From Kaistia hirudinis (lineage in GTDB: Bacteria > Pseudomonadota > Alphaproteobacteria > Rhizobiales > Kaistiaceae): a stretch of 64,000 nt of DNA. The notes below the pieces were generated by a model, which was given only the letters and a program-made list of their open reading frames with translations, was not told where the DNA came from and ran no database searches. Below, one piece after another: positions 26,669 to 37,574 of the stretch. Numbering within the stretch: the stretch's first letter is position 1; every line of letters starts with the position of its first letter. The position numbers and the translations under genes were made by a program. The DNA is taken from NCBI RefSeq assembly GCF_014196455.1, contig NZ_JACIDS010000001.1, forward strand, positions 930,001-994,000. Direction: 5' to 3'.

Positions 26669-27979
26669 ATGCGGATGCGCAATCGACTCGCAGCCATGTT
26701 CCTGTGTGCTGTCGGATCCTGCGTGGCGGCCGCGGCCGCCTCGGCCGACGTCTCACTGCCGCCCTTCTATGAGGCGGCCAGCGCGCTCAAGGCCGACGGG
26801 AACCTCGGCACGGTGCTCAAGAGCGAGCCCGTGGCGACGCGCATTCCCGGCGCCAAGGCCTGGCGGATCGTCTATGTCTCGTCCGACGCTGCGGGCCGCA
26901 AGACCCTGTCGACGGGGCTGGTCGTGGCGCCGGACGGACCGGCACCGAAGGAAGGCCGTCCGGTGATCGCCTGGGCGCACGGGACGACGGGAACCGCGCA
27001 GAATTGCGGTCCGTCGCAGGTTCCCGATCCCGCGCAGGCCCTGAACCAGTACTTCCTCGTCGGCGGAAATTCCTGGACGGACTATGGCCTTCCGAGCGTC
27101 GAGACCTTCGTAAAGGACGGCTATGTCGTCGTCGCGACGGATTATCAGGGCCTCGGAGCCGGCGGAAAGCACCAGTACTCGATCGCGGCGACCAATGGGC
27201 GCGACGTGATCAACTCCGTCCGCGCCGCCGCCTCGATGAGCGAGACGGGCGCCGGCAAGAAGGCCGTCGTCTATGGCTGGTCGCAGGGCGGCGGCGCGAC
27301 GCTGGCCGCCGCGAGCCTCAGCGACTATATCGCCGAGCCGGGTACGGCGGCCGACGGCATCGAATTCGTCGGCTTCGTCGCGCTGGCCCCCGACGACGTC
27401 GCGGCCGCCGCTCCGTCCGTCCCGACCGACGAAGCCTCGGCCGAGAAGGTGATTGCGGGCCTGACGGCGAGCTTCTCCGACAATGTCTTCAACTTCACCC
27501 ACTTCATCATGTTCATGTGGGCCACCGAGGCCGCGTTCCCCGATCTGAAGCTCACCGATCTCTTCACCGAGGACGGCGCGACCATGATCGACGCGATCGT
27601 CTCGCAGAAATGCGTCCACGTCACATCGGACACGCTGAACTATGCCGTCGGCGCCGACTACAAGACGCTGCTCCGCGCCGCACCGACCAATGCGCTCGCC
27701 TGGTCGAACGCCCTGATCAAGGGCAGCGTGGAGCCGGTGAAGCCGGTCGCGCCGGTGATCATCTATTGGGGCACGCATGACACGGTCGTCCCGCCGGTCA
27801 TGGGCGAACTCTATCGCAAGCAGATGTGCGGCCTTGGCGGCAATATCACGCGCGTCCAGCTGGACGGCGAGCAGACGCATTTCTCGACGCCGGGCGCCTC
27901 GGCGCCGCTCTATGTGCCGTGGATTCAGGACCGCATTGCCGGCAAGGCCATCGAAGACGGCTGCAAGTCCGGCGGCTGA
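26669..27979 (+). CDS. Secreted lipase/esterase (LIP family alpha/beta hydrolase)
   Basis: Exported hydrolase of 436 aa. Residues 1-27 form a signal peptide. The alpha/beta fold shows the oxyanion region WAHGTTGT, the nucleophile elbow GWSQGGG (S205), D371 in GTHDTVVP and H404 in DGEQTHFS as the triad. Four cysteines may pair in the periplasm or outside the cell. ATG 26669 has a perfect AAGGAGGAGG upstream. The pattern fits the secretory LIP lipase family; the ester substrate is unknown. It converges on the SulP gene with a 25-bp gap. Confidence 0.85.
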   Translation: MRMRNRLAAMFLCAVGSCVAAAAASADVSLPPFYEAASALKADGNLGTVLKSEPVATRIPGAKAWRIVYVSSDAAGRKTLSTGLVVAPDGPAPKEGRPVIAWAHGTTGTAQNCGPSQVPDPAQALNQYFLVGGNSWTDYGLPSVETFVKDGYVVVATDYQGLGAGGKHQYSIAATNGRDVINSVRAAASMSETGAGKKAVVYGWSQGGGATLAAASLSDYIAEPGTAADGIEFVGFVALAPDDVAAAAPSVPTDEASAEKVIAGLTASFSDNVFNFTHFIMFMWATEAAFPDLKLTDLFTEDGATMIDAIVSQKCVHVTSDTLNYAVGADYKTLLRAAPTNALAWSNALIKGSVEPVKPVAPVIIYWGTHDTVVPPVMGELYRKQMCGLGGNITRVQLDGEQTHFSTPGASAPLYVPWIQDRIAGKAIEDGCKSGG

Positions 27980-28004
27980 CGCGCCGGTTCGGAACCGTTC
28001 CGGA

Positions 28005-30200
28005 TCAGCGGCTCAATGCCAGCAGATGGCGATTGGCATGAGCGAGGCGGAGGACCGCGCGGCGCAGCACGAATTTGTGCAAGGCGCCGGCCGCCGCCGG
28101 CTCCTCGATCTGCATCGTCTCGAACGCCGCCTCGGAGAGCCGCTGTAGGCCACACGCGCCCTGTGCGACCACGGTCGCCGTGCGCGGCAGGCCGAGATAG
28201 AGGCCGATCTCGCCAACGACGTTGCCGGCGAGAATGGAGCGCAGGCGCCTGGATCGGGTGCCGCCATCCGGATCTGACACAGCAAGACGGCCGGACTCGA
28301 GAAAATAGAGATCGCGCCCGTGGCTGCCGCCTTCCATGACGATGCCGCCATCGCCGAGCGACAGCGGCTCGAAATAGCGCGCGATCCGCAGCGCCATCGC
28401 CGTATCGCCGACCTCGCGCCCGAGACAGTCTGCGAGTTGCTCCATCGGCGCGTCGCGCCAGTCCGGATCCTCTTCGAGCAGGCGGCGCTCGCACCATTCG
28501 ACGGCATGGTCCAGATCGGGCAGAACGGGCATGCCGATCTCGTCGCCGCCGGCGTCGCGGCGAAACTGCGCGAGCGCGGCCGGCGGCGGTTCGCTGAGGA
28601 GGATGGTGAAGCCGCGCTGCTCCGCCAGACGGCGAAGTTTCGCGAAGGCATGCACCGCCGACGAATCCATTCCGCTGACGAGGCGCAGATCCAGCACTAG
28701 GAAGCGAACCGTCCGCGGCTCGGCCGCCGTGCGCGCTTCGATGTCGGCGATCAGCCGATGGGCGGTGCCGAAGAAGATGTAGCCCTCGAGGACGAGGATC
28801 TCGATCTCGCTGCCACGGTCGATCAGTCTCTGCTCGTCGGCCTGCGGCCGGTCGACATTCGAGCGGAACGTCGCCCGCGTCAGGCGATGGCGGACGATGT
28901 CGGCGCGGCTATAGGACAGCACGAACAGCACGAGGCCGGCAAAGAGCCCTACAGCGACGCCCTCCAGGAAGCCGACGCCGGCGGCGACGGCAAAGATCAG
29001 GAGGACGATTGCATACTCGCTGACCGGCAGGCGGCGGCGGCTCTCGACCAGCCAGTTGGCGAGAAAGTCGAGGCCGATGAAGATGGTGACGCCGCCGACG
29101 ATCATGCGCGGGACGAAGGAGAGCACGCCCGCGCCGGCAAAGAGCGCGACCGCCGAGAGAAGCGCGACCACAAGGGGAACGGCGCGGCTCGGGCGGCCCA
29201 GCCGCTCGGCAAGCACGGTCAGGCCGAGTCCCTGGAAGCCGATCAGCCCGCCGCCGGCCGAAACGGCCACATTGGCGAGGCCCGCGGCGCACAGCTCACG
29301 ATCGAGATCGACCTCGCGATGCGTCGCGAACTCGATGCCGGTCGCGTTGAGCAGGACGCCGACGACGGCGAGCGCCACGGTACTGGCGAGGAGCGGCCAG
29401 GCCGCGCCGATCGCGCCCCAATCGGCCCGCCCCAGCACGTCCGGCGTCAGAGGCTGCCACATCCCCGCCGGCGGAAGAGGACCGATCAGCAGTCCCCTCG
29501 CCTGCAAGGCCTCGGCCGAATAGCCGGCGAGAGCCGCGACGGCATAGAAGACAACGCCGCCCAGAACGAGCACCACGGGCAAGGTCGCGGCATGCTTCAC
29601 GCGGCGTGACGCCACCAGCATGGCGATGCCGAGGAGCGCCCCCGGCACCCAGGCAACGAGCGTCGAGGCTTCGCCGAGCTTAGCCAGCGTGCGGAGTTGG
29701 ACCGGCATGTCAGTCATGAAGCCGGTCGCGCCCTTGATCAGCAGCCATCCGGTCGCCGCCAGGAATCCGCCGACCACCGGATAGGGAATGAAGCGGACCA
29801 GCAGGCCGAGGCGGAAGCGGCCGAGCGCCATGAGCACGACGCCGGTCGACAGCGCCGCGACGGCGAGCATGACGACGGCCGTCTCGAAGAGAGGCGCGCC
29901 GGCGACCGTCAGCGCGGGCACGGCGGCGAACTGCGCGGCGGCGAGCGCCAGGATCGCCGCCGTCATGTCCTGCGGCGGACCGATCATGCCGCGATAGGAC
30001 GAGCCGAGCCCGATCAGCGTGTTCAGGACCGTGGCGCTGAACAGCGCAATGCCGATTCCCTGCGGGAGAAAACGCGCGAGCGGGCCGGAAAAGACGATCG
30101 CCGAAAAGGAAATGGCGAAGATGATGGCGAGGATGCCGATGAGAAGACCCACGACAAGGGTCTCCGCGGCGCGGCGAACCGGCCCATTGTCGCTCGTCAC
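28005..30200 (-). CDS. SulP-family anion transporter fused to STAS and cyclic-nucleotide-binding domains
   Basis: Inner-membrane protein of 731 aa. The SulP transport core with 10-12 helices covers about residues 10-410. A STAS domain covers about 435-540 (EILVLEGYIFFGTAHRLI, LDLRLVSGMDSSAVHAFAKL). A C-terminal cNMP/CRP-like beta-roll follows at about 590-710 (GGIVMEGGSHGRDLYFLESG, ILAGNVVGEIGLYLGLPRTATV). The anion may be sulfate, bicarbonate or another. The beta-roll has GEIGLYLGLPRTATV where CRP uses GE..RS/T, so ligand binding is plausible. The start is GTG at 30200, with AAGGGGGGAAT directly upstream; a longer ATG start at 30284 is less likely. Confidence 0.9.
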   Translation of the reverse strand: MTSDNGPVRRAAETLVVGLLIGILAIIFAISFSAIVFSGPLARFLPQGIGIALFSATVLNTLIGLGSSYRGMIGPPQDMTAAILALAAAQFAAVPALTVAGAPLFETAVVMLAVAALSTGVVLMALGRFRLGLLVRFIPYPVVGGFLAATGWLLIKGATGFMTDMPVQLRTLAKLGEASTLVAWVPGALLGIAMLVASRRVKHAATLPVVLVLGGVVFYAVAALAGYSAEALQARGLLIGPLPPAGMWQPLTPDVLGRADWGAIGAAWPLLASTVALAVVGVLLNATGIEFATHREVDLDRELCAAGLANVAVSAGGGLIGFQGLGLTVLAERLGRPSRAVPLVVALLSAVALFAGAGVLSFVPRMIVGGVTIFIGLDFLANWLVESRRRLPVSEYAIVLLIFAVAAGVGFLEGVAVGLFAGLVLFVLSYSRADIVRHRLTRATFRSNVDRPQADEQRLIDRGSEIEILVLEGYIFFGTAHRLIADIEARTAAEPRTVRFLVLDLRLVSGMDSSAVHAFAKLRRLAEQRGFTILLSEPPPAALAQFRRDAGGDEIGMPVLPDLDHAVEWCERRLLEEDPDWRDAPMEQLADCLGREVGDTAMALRIARYFEPLSLGDGGIVMEGGSHGRDLYFLESGRLAVSDPDGGTRSRRLRSILAGNVVGEIGLYLGLPRTATVVAQGACGLQRLSEAAFETMQIEEPAAAGALHKFVLRRAVLRLAHANRHLLALSR

Positions 30201-30368
30201 ATTCCCCCCTTGGCGCGCCTCTCGCCATATCGACCGACGGAAGCGGGGCTTGCCCCGCAGGCAGCCCGTCGGGTCGTGGGGCATTCCCCGTCGATACCCG
30301 CGAACCGGGTGATCTTGGGTCAGGAACGTCCCGCGAGCAATGGGAGAGCGCGCCTTACGGCGCGACGC

Positions 30369-32018
<1,650 letters not shown>

Positions 32019-32090
32019 TCAAAACGATTCGCCTCGACAAAAGCGATCCGTCCCCGCCTTTCGGCGGTCGCGGCGCTTTGCGAGGCCTCC

Positions 32091-32126
32091 AAACGAAACG
32101 TCGCCGCCAGATGCCGGGCGGCGACG
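32091..32126 (-). terminator. Rho-independent terminator of secG
   Basis: A perfect 10-bp stem (CGTCGCCGCC at 32099-32108, GGCGGCGACG at 32117-32126) has an 8-base loop. On the minus strand it is followed by TTTCGTTT. It lies 25 bp beyond the secG stop. Confidence 0.85.
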
Positions 32127-32150
32127 CGCTTCAAAGTGTTCTCGCCTGCC

Positions 32151-32759
32151 CTATTGCTGGGCGGGCGCGGCGGGCGCCGCAGGCTCGGACGTGGCCGGAG
32201 CCGCAGGCGTTGCGGCCGGTGCAGGCGTCGCGGCCGGCGCGGGAGCGGCGGCAGCCGGCTCCGAAGCGGCAGGCGCAGCAGCCGCAGGTGCGGCGGGCTC
32301 GGTGGCCGCCGGAGCGGCCGCGGCAGGCGCAGCCGGCTCGGAAGCCGCGGGAGCGGTTGCCGGAGCCGCCGCATCGGCGGCAGGCGCCGTCGCGGCCGGA
32401 GCAGCGCCGTTCGCACCCTGATCGCCGAGCTTCTGGCCCGGCAGCTGGTTGAGAATGCCGCCGCCCGCGGGCGCCGAGGCCGGCGTCGAGGTCGAGCTTG
32501 ATTCGCTCTGGATCCGGTCGAGGATCGAGGCCGGGCGGTCACCGTAACGCGTGATGAGCGTCAGGATGATCGAGGTCGCGAAGAACGCCGCAGCGAGAAT
32601 CGCCGTGGTGCGGGTCAGCACATTGGCCGAGCCGCGGGCGGTCATGAAGCCGCCTCCGCCACCGATACCGAGGGCGCCACCCTCCGAACGCTGCAATAGA
32701 ACAACGGCGACGAGCGCGACGACCACCATCAGGTGGATCACGATGATGACTGTCTGCAT
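32151..32759 (-). CDS. secG: Preprotein translocase subunit SecG with long Ala/Pro-rich tail
   Basis: Small membrane subunit of the SecYEG export channel, 202 aa. Two helices are visible (VIIVIHLMVVVALVAVVLLQ and TTAILAAAFFATSIILTLI) joined by the conserved RSEGGALGIGGGGGFMTARG loop. The last 110 residues are a low-complexity Ala/Pro/Glu tail of near-repeats (AAPAA, SEPAA, TEPAA), making it almost twice the length of E. coli SecG. Extended tails are known in Rhizobiales; this one is long. ATG 32759 is chosen because MQTVIIVIHL is the family start. It lies between tpiA (upstream) and a terminator. Confidence 0.95.
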   Translation of the reverse strand: MQTVIIVIHLMVVVALVAVVLLQRSEGGALGIGGGGGFMTARGSANVLTRTTAILAAAFFATSIILTLITRYGDRPASILDRIQSESSSTSTPASAPAGGGILNQLPGQKLGDQGANGAAPAATAPAADAAAPATAPAASEPAAPAAAAPAATEPAAPAAAAPAASEPAAAAPAPAATPAPAATPAAPATSEPAAPAAPAQQ

Positions 32760-32879
32760 CGATGTCTCTGGTCGGAACCCTGAAATTTGGGCGCGTTGTA
32801 CACGATCGATCTGAACGTTTCCAGTGCGCCGGCCTACATATGGAGGCGCGGCAGCGCGGCGCAAGCCGCGGCACAGGCC

Positions 32880-33635
32880 TCAGACGTATGCCGAGGCGAT
32901 GCCGAGGAAGTCCGCCGCCTTCAGGCTGGCTCCGCCCACCAGCGCGCCATTGACGTCTGAAATGGCCAGAATGTCGGATGCGTTGGACGGCTTCACCGAG
33001 CCGCCATAGAGGATGTGGATGCGCCCGCCCTCCTCGCCGAAGCGCTCGACGAGGCGCAGCCTTATATGCGCGTGCATCTCGGCGATATCGGAAAGCGAGG
33101 GCGTGACGCCCGTGCCGATGGCCCAGACCGGCTCATAAGCGACGACCAGATCGTCACCCGTCAGCCCCTCCGGCAGCGAGCCCTCGAGCTGGCCGTCAAT
33201 CACCTGCAAGGCAAGGCCCGCCTTGCGTTCCTCAGCCGTCTCACCGACGCAGAGAATCGCGATCAGGCCGGCATGATGGACGGCCTTCACCTTGCCGCGC
33301 GCATCGGCGTCGCTCTCGCGATGGGCGATGCGCCGCTCGGAATGGCCGACGATGACGAAGGCCGCGCCCGTATCGGCGATCATCTCGGCCGAGATATCGC
33401 CCGTATGCGCGCCATGCGTGCCGGGATGGCAATCCTGCGCACCGATTCCCACGCGCGAACCGAGTGCGATCACGGCGAAGGTCGACAGCAGCGTCACCGG
33501 CGGGCAGACGACGAGCTGGACGCGATGCCGCAGCCCCGCACCATAGCCCTCGACCATGCGACCGAACTCGCTGGCCGAGGCCTTGAGGCCGTTCATCTTC
33601 CAATTGCCGACGACAAGCGGCTTGCGGGCGTGCAT
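32880..33635 (-). CDS. tpiA: Triosephosphate isomerase
   Basis: Glycolytic/gluconeogenic enzyme interconverting dihydroxyacetone phosphate and glyceraldehyde 3-phosphate, 251 aa. Active-site residues are N11 and K13 (GNWKMN), H98 (VGHSERR) and the Glu of [10 protein letters not shown]; the phosphate-binding GGSVKPSN follows. ATG 33635 gives the standard N-terminus. It reads away from ppiD and toward secG; in many Rhizobiales tpiA, secG and pyrG are neighbours as here. Confidence 0.98.
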   Translation of the reverse strand: MHARKPLVVGNWKMNGLKASASEFGRMVEGYGAGLRHRVQLVVCPPVTLLSTFAVIALGSRVGIGAQDCHPGTHGAHTGDISAEMIADTGAAFVIVGHSERRIAHRESDADARGKVKAVHHAGLIAILCVGETAEERKAGLALQVIDGQLEGSLPEGLTGDDLVVAYEPVWAIGTGVTPSLSDIAEMHAHIRLRLVERFGEEGGRIHILYGGSVKPSNASDILAISDVNGALVGGASLKAADFLGIASAYV

Positions 33636-33879
33636 GCGATTTCCTCCGATCCGGGCGCGTTACCGCCGGTATGCGCCCATTCCCGGCGCATGTGTCAAGT
33701 CTTGGCGCGGACCATTCCGGAGCGGTCGCTAGGCGCGTTTGCGACGTCGTCATCAAGGTCGTCGACCCCGCCTTGCCGGGGGCCGATCACCTTTCTATGA
33801 TCGCGCGCCCAAAAGCGGGGGTGTACGGCCGCTCACATTGGCTCGCCACCCGCGGCGCGAGACGTTCGAAAGGAATCCG

Positions 33880-35772
33880 ATGCTCGAGACCATGCGCAGA
33901 TATGCCTCCGGCTGGGTGGCGCAGATCCTGATCGGAATTCTGATCGTCTCCTTCGCGATCTGGGGCATCGCCGGTGCGCTGTCGGGCATCAACACCAATA
34001 CGGTGGCCCAGGTCGGCAATACCGAGATCACCGTGGTCGATTTCGACCGCGCCTATCGCGGCGCCATCGACAATCTCTCGCAGCGAGTCGGCCAGGCGAT
34101 CACGCCCGACCAGGCGAAGGCGTTCGGCCTGCCGAACCAGGTCCTCGGCCAGCTCATCGCCGAAGCCGCCCTCGACGACCAGGCCGACACGCTCGGTCTC
34201 GGCGTCTCGCAGGACACGCTGATCAAGGAGATCGGCGAGGACCCGGCCTTCAAGGGGCCGGCAGGAACCTTCGACCGTACCTTCTTCGTCCAGCGCCTGC
34301 GCCAGCGCGGCATGACCGAGGACGACTACGTCATGGAGCGCGAGGCGTCCGAGAAGCGCCGCCAGCTCGCCGCCACGCTTTCGGCCGGCGCCACGCTGCC
34401 GACGGCGCTCGCCGAGGCGCTGCACGCCTACCAGACCGAAGCACGCACGATCAGCTACATCGTGATTCCGGCTTCCGCGATTCCCGATGTCGGCCAGCCC
34501 AATGCCGACGAGCTGACGGCCTATTTCAACGACCACAAGGCCGATTGGCGCGCGCCGGAGATGCGCGAAATCTCCTATGTGAAGCTGCAGCCCGAGGACA
34601 TTCTCGATCCGCAGGCGATCACGGATGCCGACGCGCAGAAATATTACGACGCCAACAAGACGAGCTACACGACGCCCGAGACGCGCCATGTCTACCAGCT
34701 CATCTTCACCGACGAGAGCACGGCCCAGGCGGCGGCTGCCAGCCTCAAGGGCGGCGCGACGTTCGAGAGCGCCGTCGAGGGATCGGGCCGCAAGATGGAG
34801 GATGCCGATCTCGGCGTCGTGACCCGCGACAAGCTGATCGATCCCAAGGTCGCCGAAGCCGCGTTCAGCCTCGCGCCGAACACCGCCTCCGACGTGATCG
34901 TCGGCTCGTTCGGCCCGGTCATCGTCTATGCCACCGACCTGATGCCGGAGCATGTGAAGCCGTTCGACGAGGTCAAGGACGAGATCAAGCAGGACCTCGC
35001 GCTGACGGCCGCGCGCAACGACATCGCCACGATCCGCGATTCGATCGAGGACGCGAAGGCAGGCGGCGCGACGCTCGACGAGATCGCGACCAAGAACAAG
35101 CTGAAGCTCGTCAAGGTCGATGTCGACCAGAGCGGCAACGACGCCGAGGGCAAGCCGGTCGACGACCTCCCCGCGAAGGACGCCCTGCTGAAGGGCGCGT
35201 TCGAGAGCGATGTCGGCATCGACAATGCCTCGATCCCGACCGATGACAATGGCTCGGTCTGGTATGCGGTGAACTCGATCAATCCGGCGCATGACCGCAC
35301 GCTCGACGAGGTTCGCCAGAAGGTCGTCGACGCCTGGCGCAAGGCGACGACCGCCGACCGCCTCGCGGCCAAGGCCAAAGAGATTGCGGACAGCGTCGGC
35401 ACCAAGGGCGAGACGCTCGAGGCGGCGGCCAGCGCGCTTTCTCTGAAGGTCGAAACCGACAGCGGCCAGACGCGCGGCTCCAAGCCGCCGGCCGATTTCT
35501 CGGTCGACGCGCTCAAGGCTGCCTTTGGCGGTCCGAAGGGCCATGTCGCGACCGCGCCGGGCGCCGATCCGGATCAGCAGATCGTGCTCAAGGTCGATGA
35601 TGTGACCGAGACGCCGTTCAAGGCGGGCGATCCGGCCGTCGCGGCTGTCGAGAAGCAGCTTGCCGAGGCGATCCAGAACGATCTGCTGCAGCAATATGTG
35701 AACGAGTTGCAGAATTCGCTCGGAGCCAGCATAAATCAGACGGCCGTGCAGCGCGTGATCGGCGCGAGCTGA
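33880..35772 (+). CDS. ppiD: Periplasmic folding chaperone PpiD-like (SurA N-domain, PPIase)
   Basis: Inner-membrane-anchored periplasmic chaperone that meets proteins leaving the Sec channel, 630 aa. One helix (about 14-35) follows a short cytoplasmic end MLETMRRYASGW. A SurA_N-like helical region and a parvulin-type PPIase domain (about 240-370, with VYQLIF, SAVEGSGRKMEDADLGVVTRDKLI) follow, then a C-terminal helical part. ATG 33880 has AAGGA six bases upstream and fits homologues. It diverges from tpiA and precedes the trp cluster with 266 bp between. Confidence 0.92.
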   Translation: MLETMRRYASGWVAQILIGILIVSFAIWGIAGALSGINTNTVAQVGNTEITVVDFDRAYRGAIDNLSQRVGQAITPDQAKAFGLPNQVLGQLIAEAALDDQADTLGLGVSQDTLIKEIGEDPAFKGPAGTFDRTFFVQRLRQRGMTEDDYVMEREASEKRRQLAATLSAGATLPTALAEALHAYQTEARTISYIVIPASAIPDVGQPNADELTAYFNDHKADWRAPEMREISYVKLQPEDILDPQAITDADAQKYYDANKTSYTTPETRHVYQLIFTDESTAQAAAASLKGGATFESAVEGSGRKMEDADLGVVTRDKLIDPKVAEAAFSLAPNTASDVIVGSFGPVIVYATDLMPEHVKPFDEVKDEIKQDLALTAARNDIATIRDSIEDAKAGGATLDEIATKNKLKLVKVDVDQSGNDAEGKPVDDLPAKDALLKGAFESDVGIDNASIPTDDNGSVWYAVNSINPAHDRTLDEVRQKVVDAWRKATTADRLAAKAKEIADSVGTKGETLEAAASALSLKVETDSGQTRGSKPPADFSVDALKAAFGGPKGHVATAPGADPDQQIVLKVDDVTETPFKAGDPAVAAVEKQLAEAIQNDLLQQYVNELQNSLGASINQTAVQRVIGAS

Positions 35773-35806
35773 CGACGGTCGAGGTCGGGAAGGCCCGAGA
35801 GCCACG

Positions 35807-35941
35807 ATGATGAAGAACCGCGCGCAGGAACTCCGCCCTGCCCGCCCCCTCGGGGCGGAGCGGTTCCTTGCGACCATCGCATCGGTCGGTGGCATCCGGG
35901 CGGGCGCCGTCGCTCCGCGCGATCTCTGGCGATGGCGCTGA
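35807..35941 (+). CDS. Possible trp leader peptide
   Basis: Small frame of 44 codons upstream of trpE, starting ATGATG and ending in LWRWR-stop, so two Trp codons (35927 and 35933) lie just before the stop at 35939. Trp is otherwise rare in proteins, and trp leader peptides with terminal Trp codons are known in Rhizobiales. Against it: the frame is long for a leader, has a weak ribosome site, and contains a large hairpin. It is listed as a candidate only. Confidence 0.35.
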   Translation: MMKNRAQELRPARPLGAERFLATIASVGGIRAGAVAPRDLWRWR

Positions 35942-35966
35942 TCGCCTGTCCCGGCAGCGCCGGGAC
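35827..35966 (+). promoter_or_regulatory. Structured leader of trpE with mutually exclusive hairpins
   Basis: Hairpin A pairs GGAAC+TCCGCCC (35827-35838) with GGGCGGA (35853-35859) and GTTCC (35863-35867). Hairpin B is a perfect 8-bp stem GTCCCGGC/GCCGGGAC (35948-35966) with a 3-base loop. The segment GGCGCTG at 35934-35940, which overlaps the second Trp codon and the stop, can instead pair with CAGCGCC at 35955-35961, breaking B. GGCGA (35928) can also pair with TCGCC (35942). No T-run follows B, so termination is unproven. Confidence 0.4.
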
Positions 35967-36038
35967 GACGATCTCCATCACCCTCTCCCGAACGACCGCA
36001 CGGGCGCACCAGGCCCGCCGAACCAATGGACCGATATC

Positions 36039-37550
36039 ATGCTGATCGAGCCGTCGCTTGAGACGATCGCGCGCCGCTATGAAAGCGGAGAGCCGCAGGT
36101 CGTCTGGACGCGAATGGTCGCCGACCTCGAAACGCCCGTCTCCGCCATGCTGAAGCTGTCGGCCGGACGGTCGAACTGCTTCCTGCTCGAATCGGTCGAA
36201 GGCGGCGCGGTGCGCGGCCGCTATTCGATGATCGGGATCGAGCCGGACCTCGTCTTCCGCGCCATCGGCGAGCGCGCGGAGGTGAACCGCTCCCCGGCCT
36301 CGGGCGAACATTTCGAGCCGATGGAGGGCCGCTCGCTCGACGCAATCCGCAGCCTCATCGCCGAATCGCAGATCGAGCTGCCGCACGGCCTGCCGCCCAT
36401 GTCGGCCGGCATTTTCGGCTATCTCGGCTACGACATGGTCCGCCAGATGGAGGAGCTGGGCGCACCCAATCCCGATGCGCTCGGCGTGCCGGACGCGATC
36501 CTGCTGCGCCCGACCGTCATGGTCATCTTCGACGCGGTGAAGGACGAGATCACCATCGTCACGCCGATCCGCCCCGAGCCGGGCGTCGGCGCCGAGCGGG
36601 CGCATGCCAAGGCCGTCGAGCGGCTGACGCGGGTGGTCGAGACGCTGGAGGGACCGCTGCATCATGCCGGCGGCCCGGCCGACGTCGATCTCTCCGTGCC
36701 GGTGGTCTCGAACACGCCGCATGAGCGCTATCTGGCGATGGTGGCCCGCGCGAAGGAATACATCGCGGCCGGCGACATCTTCCAGGTCGTGCTGTCGCAG
36801 CGCTTCGAGGCGCGGTTCGAACTGCCGCCCTTCTCGCTCTATCGCGCGCTCCGCCGCACCAATCCCTCGCCGTTCCTCTATTATCTCGACTTCGGCTCCT
36901 TCTCCGTCGCCGGCTCGAGCCCGGAGATCCTGGTGCGCGTGCGCGACGGCGAGGTCACCATCCGTCCGATCGCCGGGACGCGCCGCCGCGGCGAAACGCC
37001 GGAACGCGACGCGGAACTGGCGGCGGAACTCCTCGCCGATCCGAAGGAACTCGCCGAGCATCTGATGCTGCTGGATCTCGGCCGCAACGATGTCGGCCGC
37101 GTCGCCGAGATCGGCTCGGTGAAGGTCACCGACAAGTTCTTCCTCGAATATTACAGCCAGGTCATGCACATCGTGTCGAACGTGATCGGCCGCCTCTCGG
37201 CCGAGTATGACATGCTCGACGCGCTGGCCGCCGGCTTCCCGGCCGGTACGGTCTCCGGGGCGCCCAAGGTGCGCGCCATGGAGATCATCGACGAGCTCGA
37301 GGTGGAGAAGCGCGGCATCTATGCCGGCTGCGTCGGCTATTTCTCGGCCGACGGCGCCATGGACACCTGCATCGTTCTGCGCACCTCGATCGTCAAGGAC
37401 GGCAAGATGTATGCGCAGGCTGGCGCCGGCATCGTCGCCGACTCGGTGCCCGAGAGCGAGCACCAGGAATGCGTCGCCAAGGCGCGGGCACTCTTCCGTG
37501 CGGCCGAGGAAGCGGTAAAGTTCGCTTCTCAGGCCGGACGTGGGCAGTGA
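36039..37550 (+). CDS. trpE: Anthranilate synthase component I
   Basis: First enzyme of tryptophan synthesis: chorismate plus ammonia to anthranilate, with TrpG supplying ammonia. It has 503 aa. The N-terminal feedback-binding region is present, with the LESVEGG block (the LLES motif binds tryptophan). The chorismate-binding domain contains PIAGTRRRGETPERD, LLDLGRNDVGRVA and FPAGTVSGAPKVRAMEIIDELE. ATG 36039 is the family start. In some rhizobia trpE and trpG are fused; here they are separate, with trpG 24 bp downstream. Confidence 0.97.
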   Translation: MLIEPSLETIARRYESGEPQVVWTRMVADLETPVSAMLKLSAGRSNCFLLESVEGGAVRGRYSMIGIEPDLVFRAIGERAEVNRSPASGEHFEPMEGRSLDAIRSLIAESQIELPHGLPPMSAGIFGYLGYDMVRQMEELGAPNPDALGVPDAILLRPTVMVIFDAVKDEITIVTPIRPEPGVGAERAHAKAVERLTRVVETLEGPLHHAGGPADVDLSVPVVSNTPHERYLAMVARAKEYIAAGDIFQVVLSQRFEARFELPPFSLYRALRRTNPSPFLYYLDFGSFSVAGSSPEILVRVRDGEVTIRPIAGTRRRGETPERDAELAAELLADPKELAEHLMLLDLGRNDVGRVAEIGSVKVTDKFFLEYYSQVMHIVSNVIGRLSAEYDMLDALAAGFPAGTVSGAPKVRAMEIIDELEVEKRGIYAGCVGYFSADGAMDTCIVLRTSIVKDGKMYAQAGAGIVADSVPESEHQECVAKARALFRAAEEAVKFASQAGRGQ

Positions 37551-37574
37551 TCGGGGCAGGAAGAGGGTAGGATC

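Noticed and set aside
32150-32460. Tandem repeats as a minisatellite or CRISPR-like array
   Set aside because: The repetition is codon-level Ala/Pro low complexity inside secG with irregular units and no spacers.
35948-35966. Classical intrinsic terminator in the trpE leader
   Set aside because: The stem is strong but no T-run follows, so it is reported only as a structured element.
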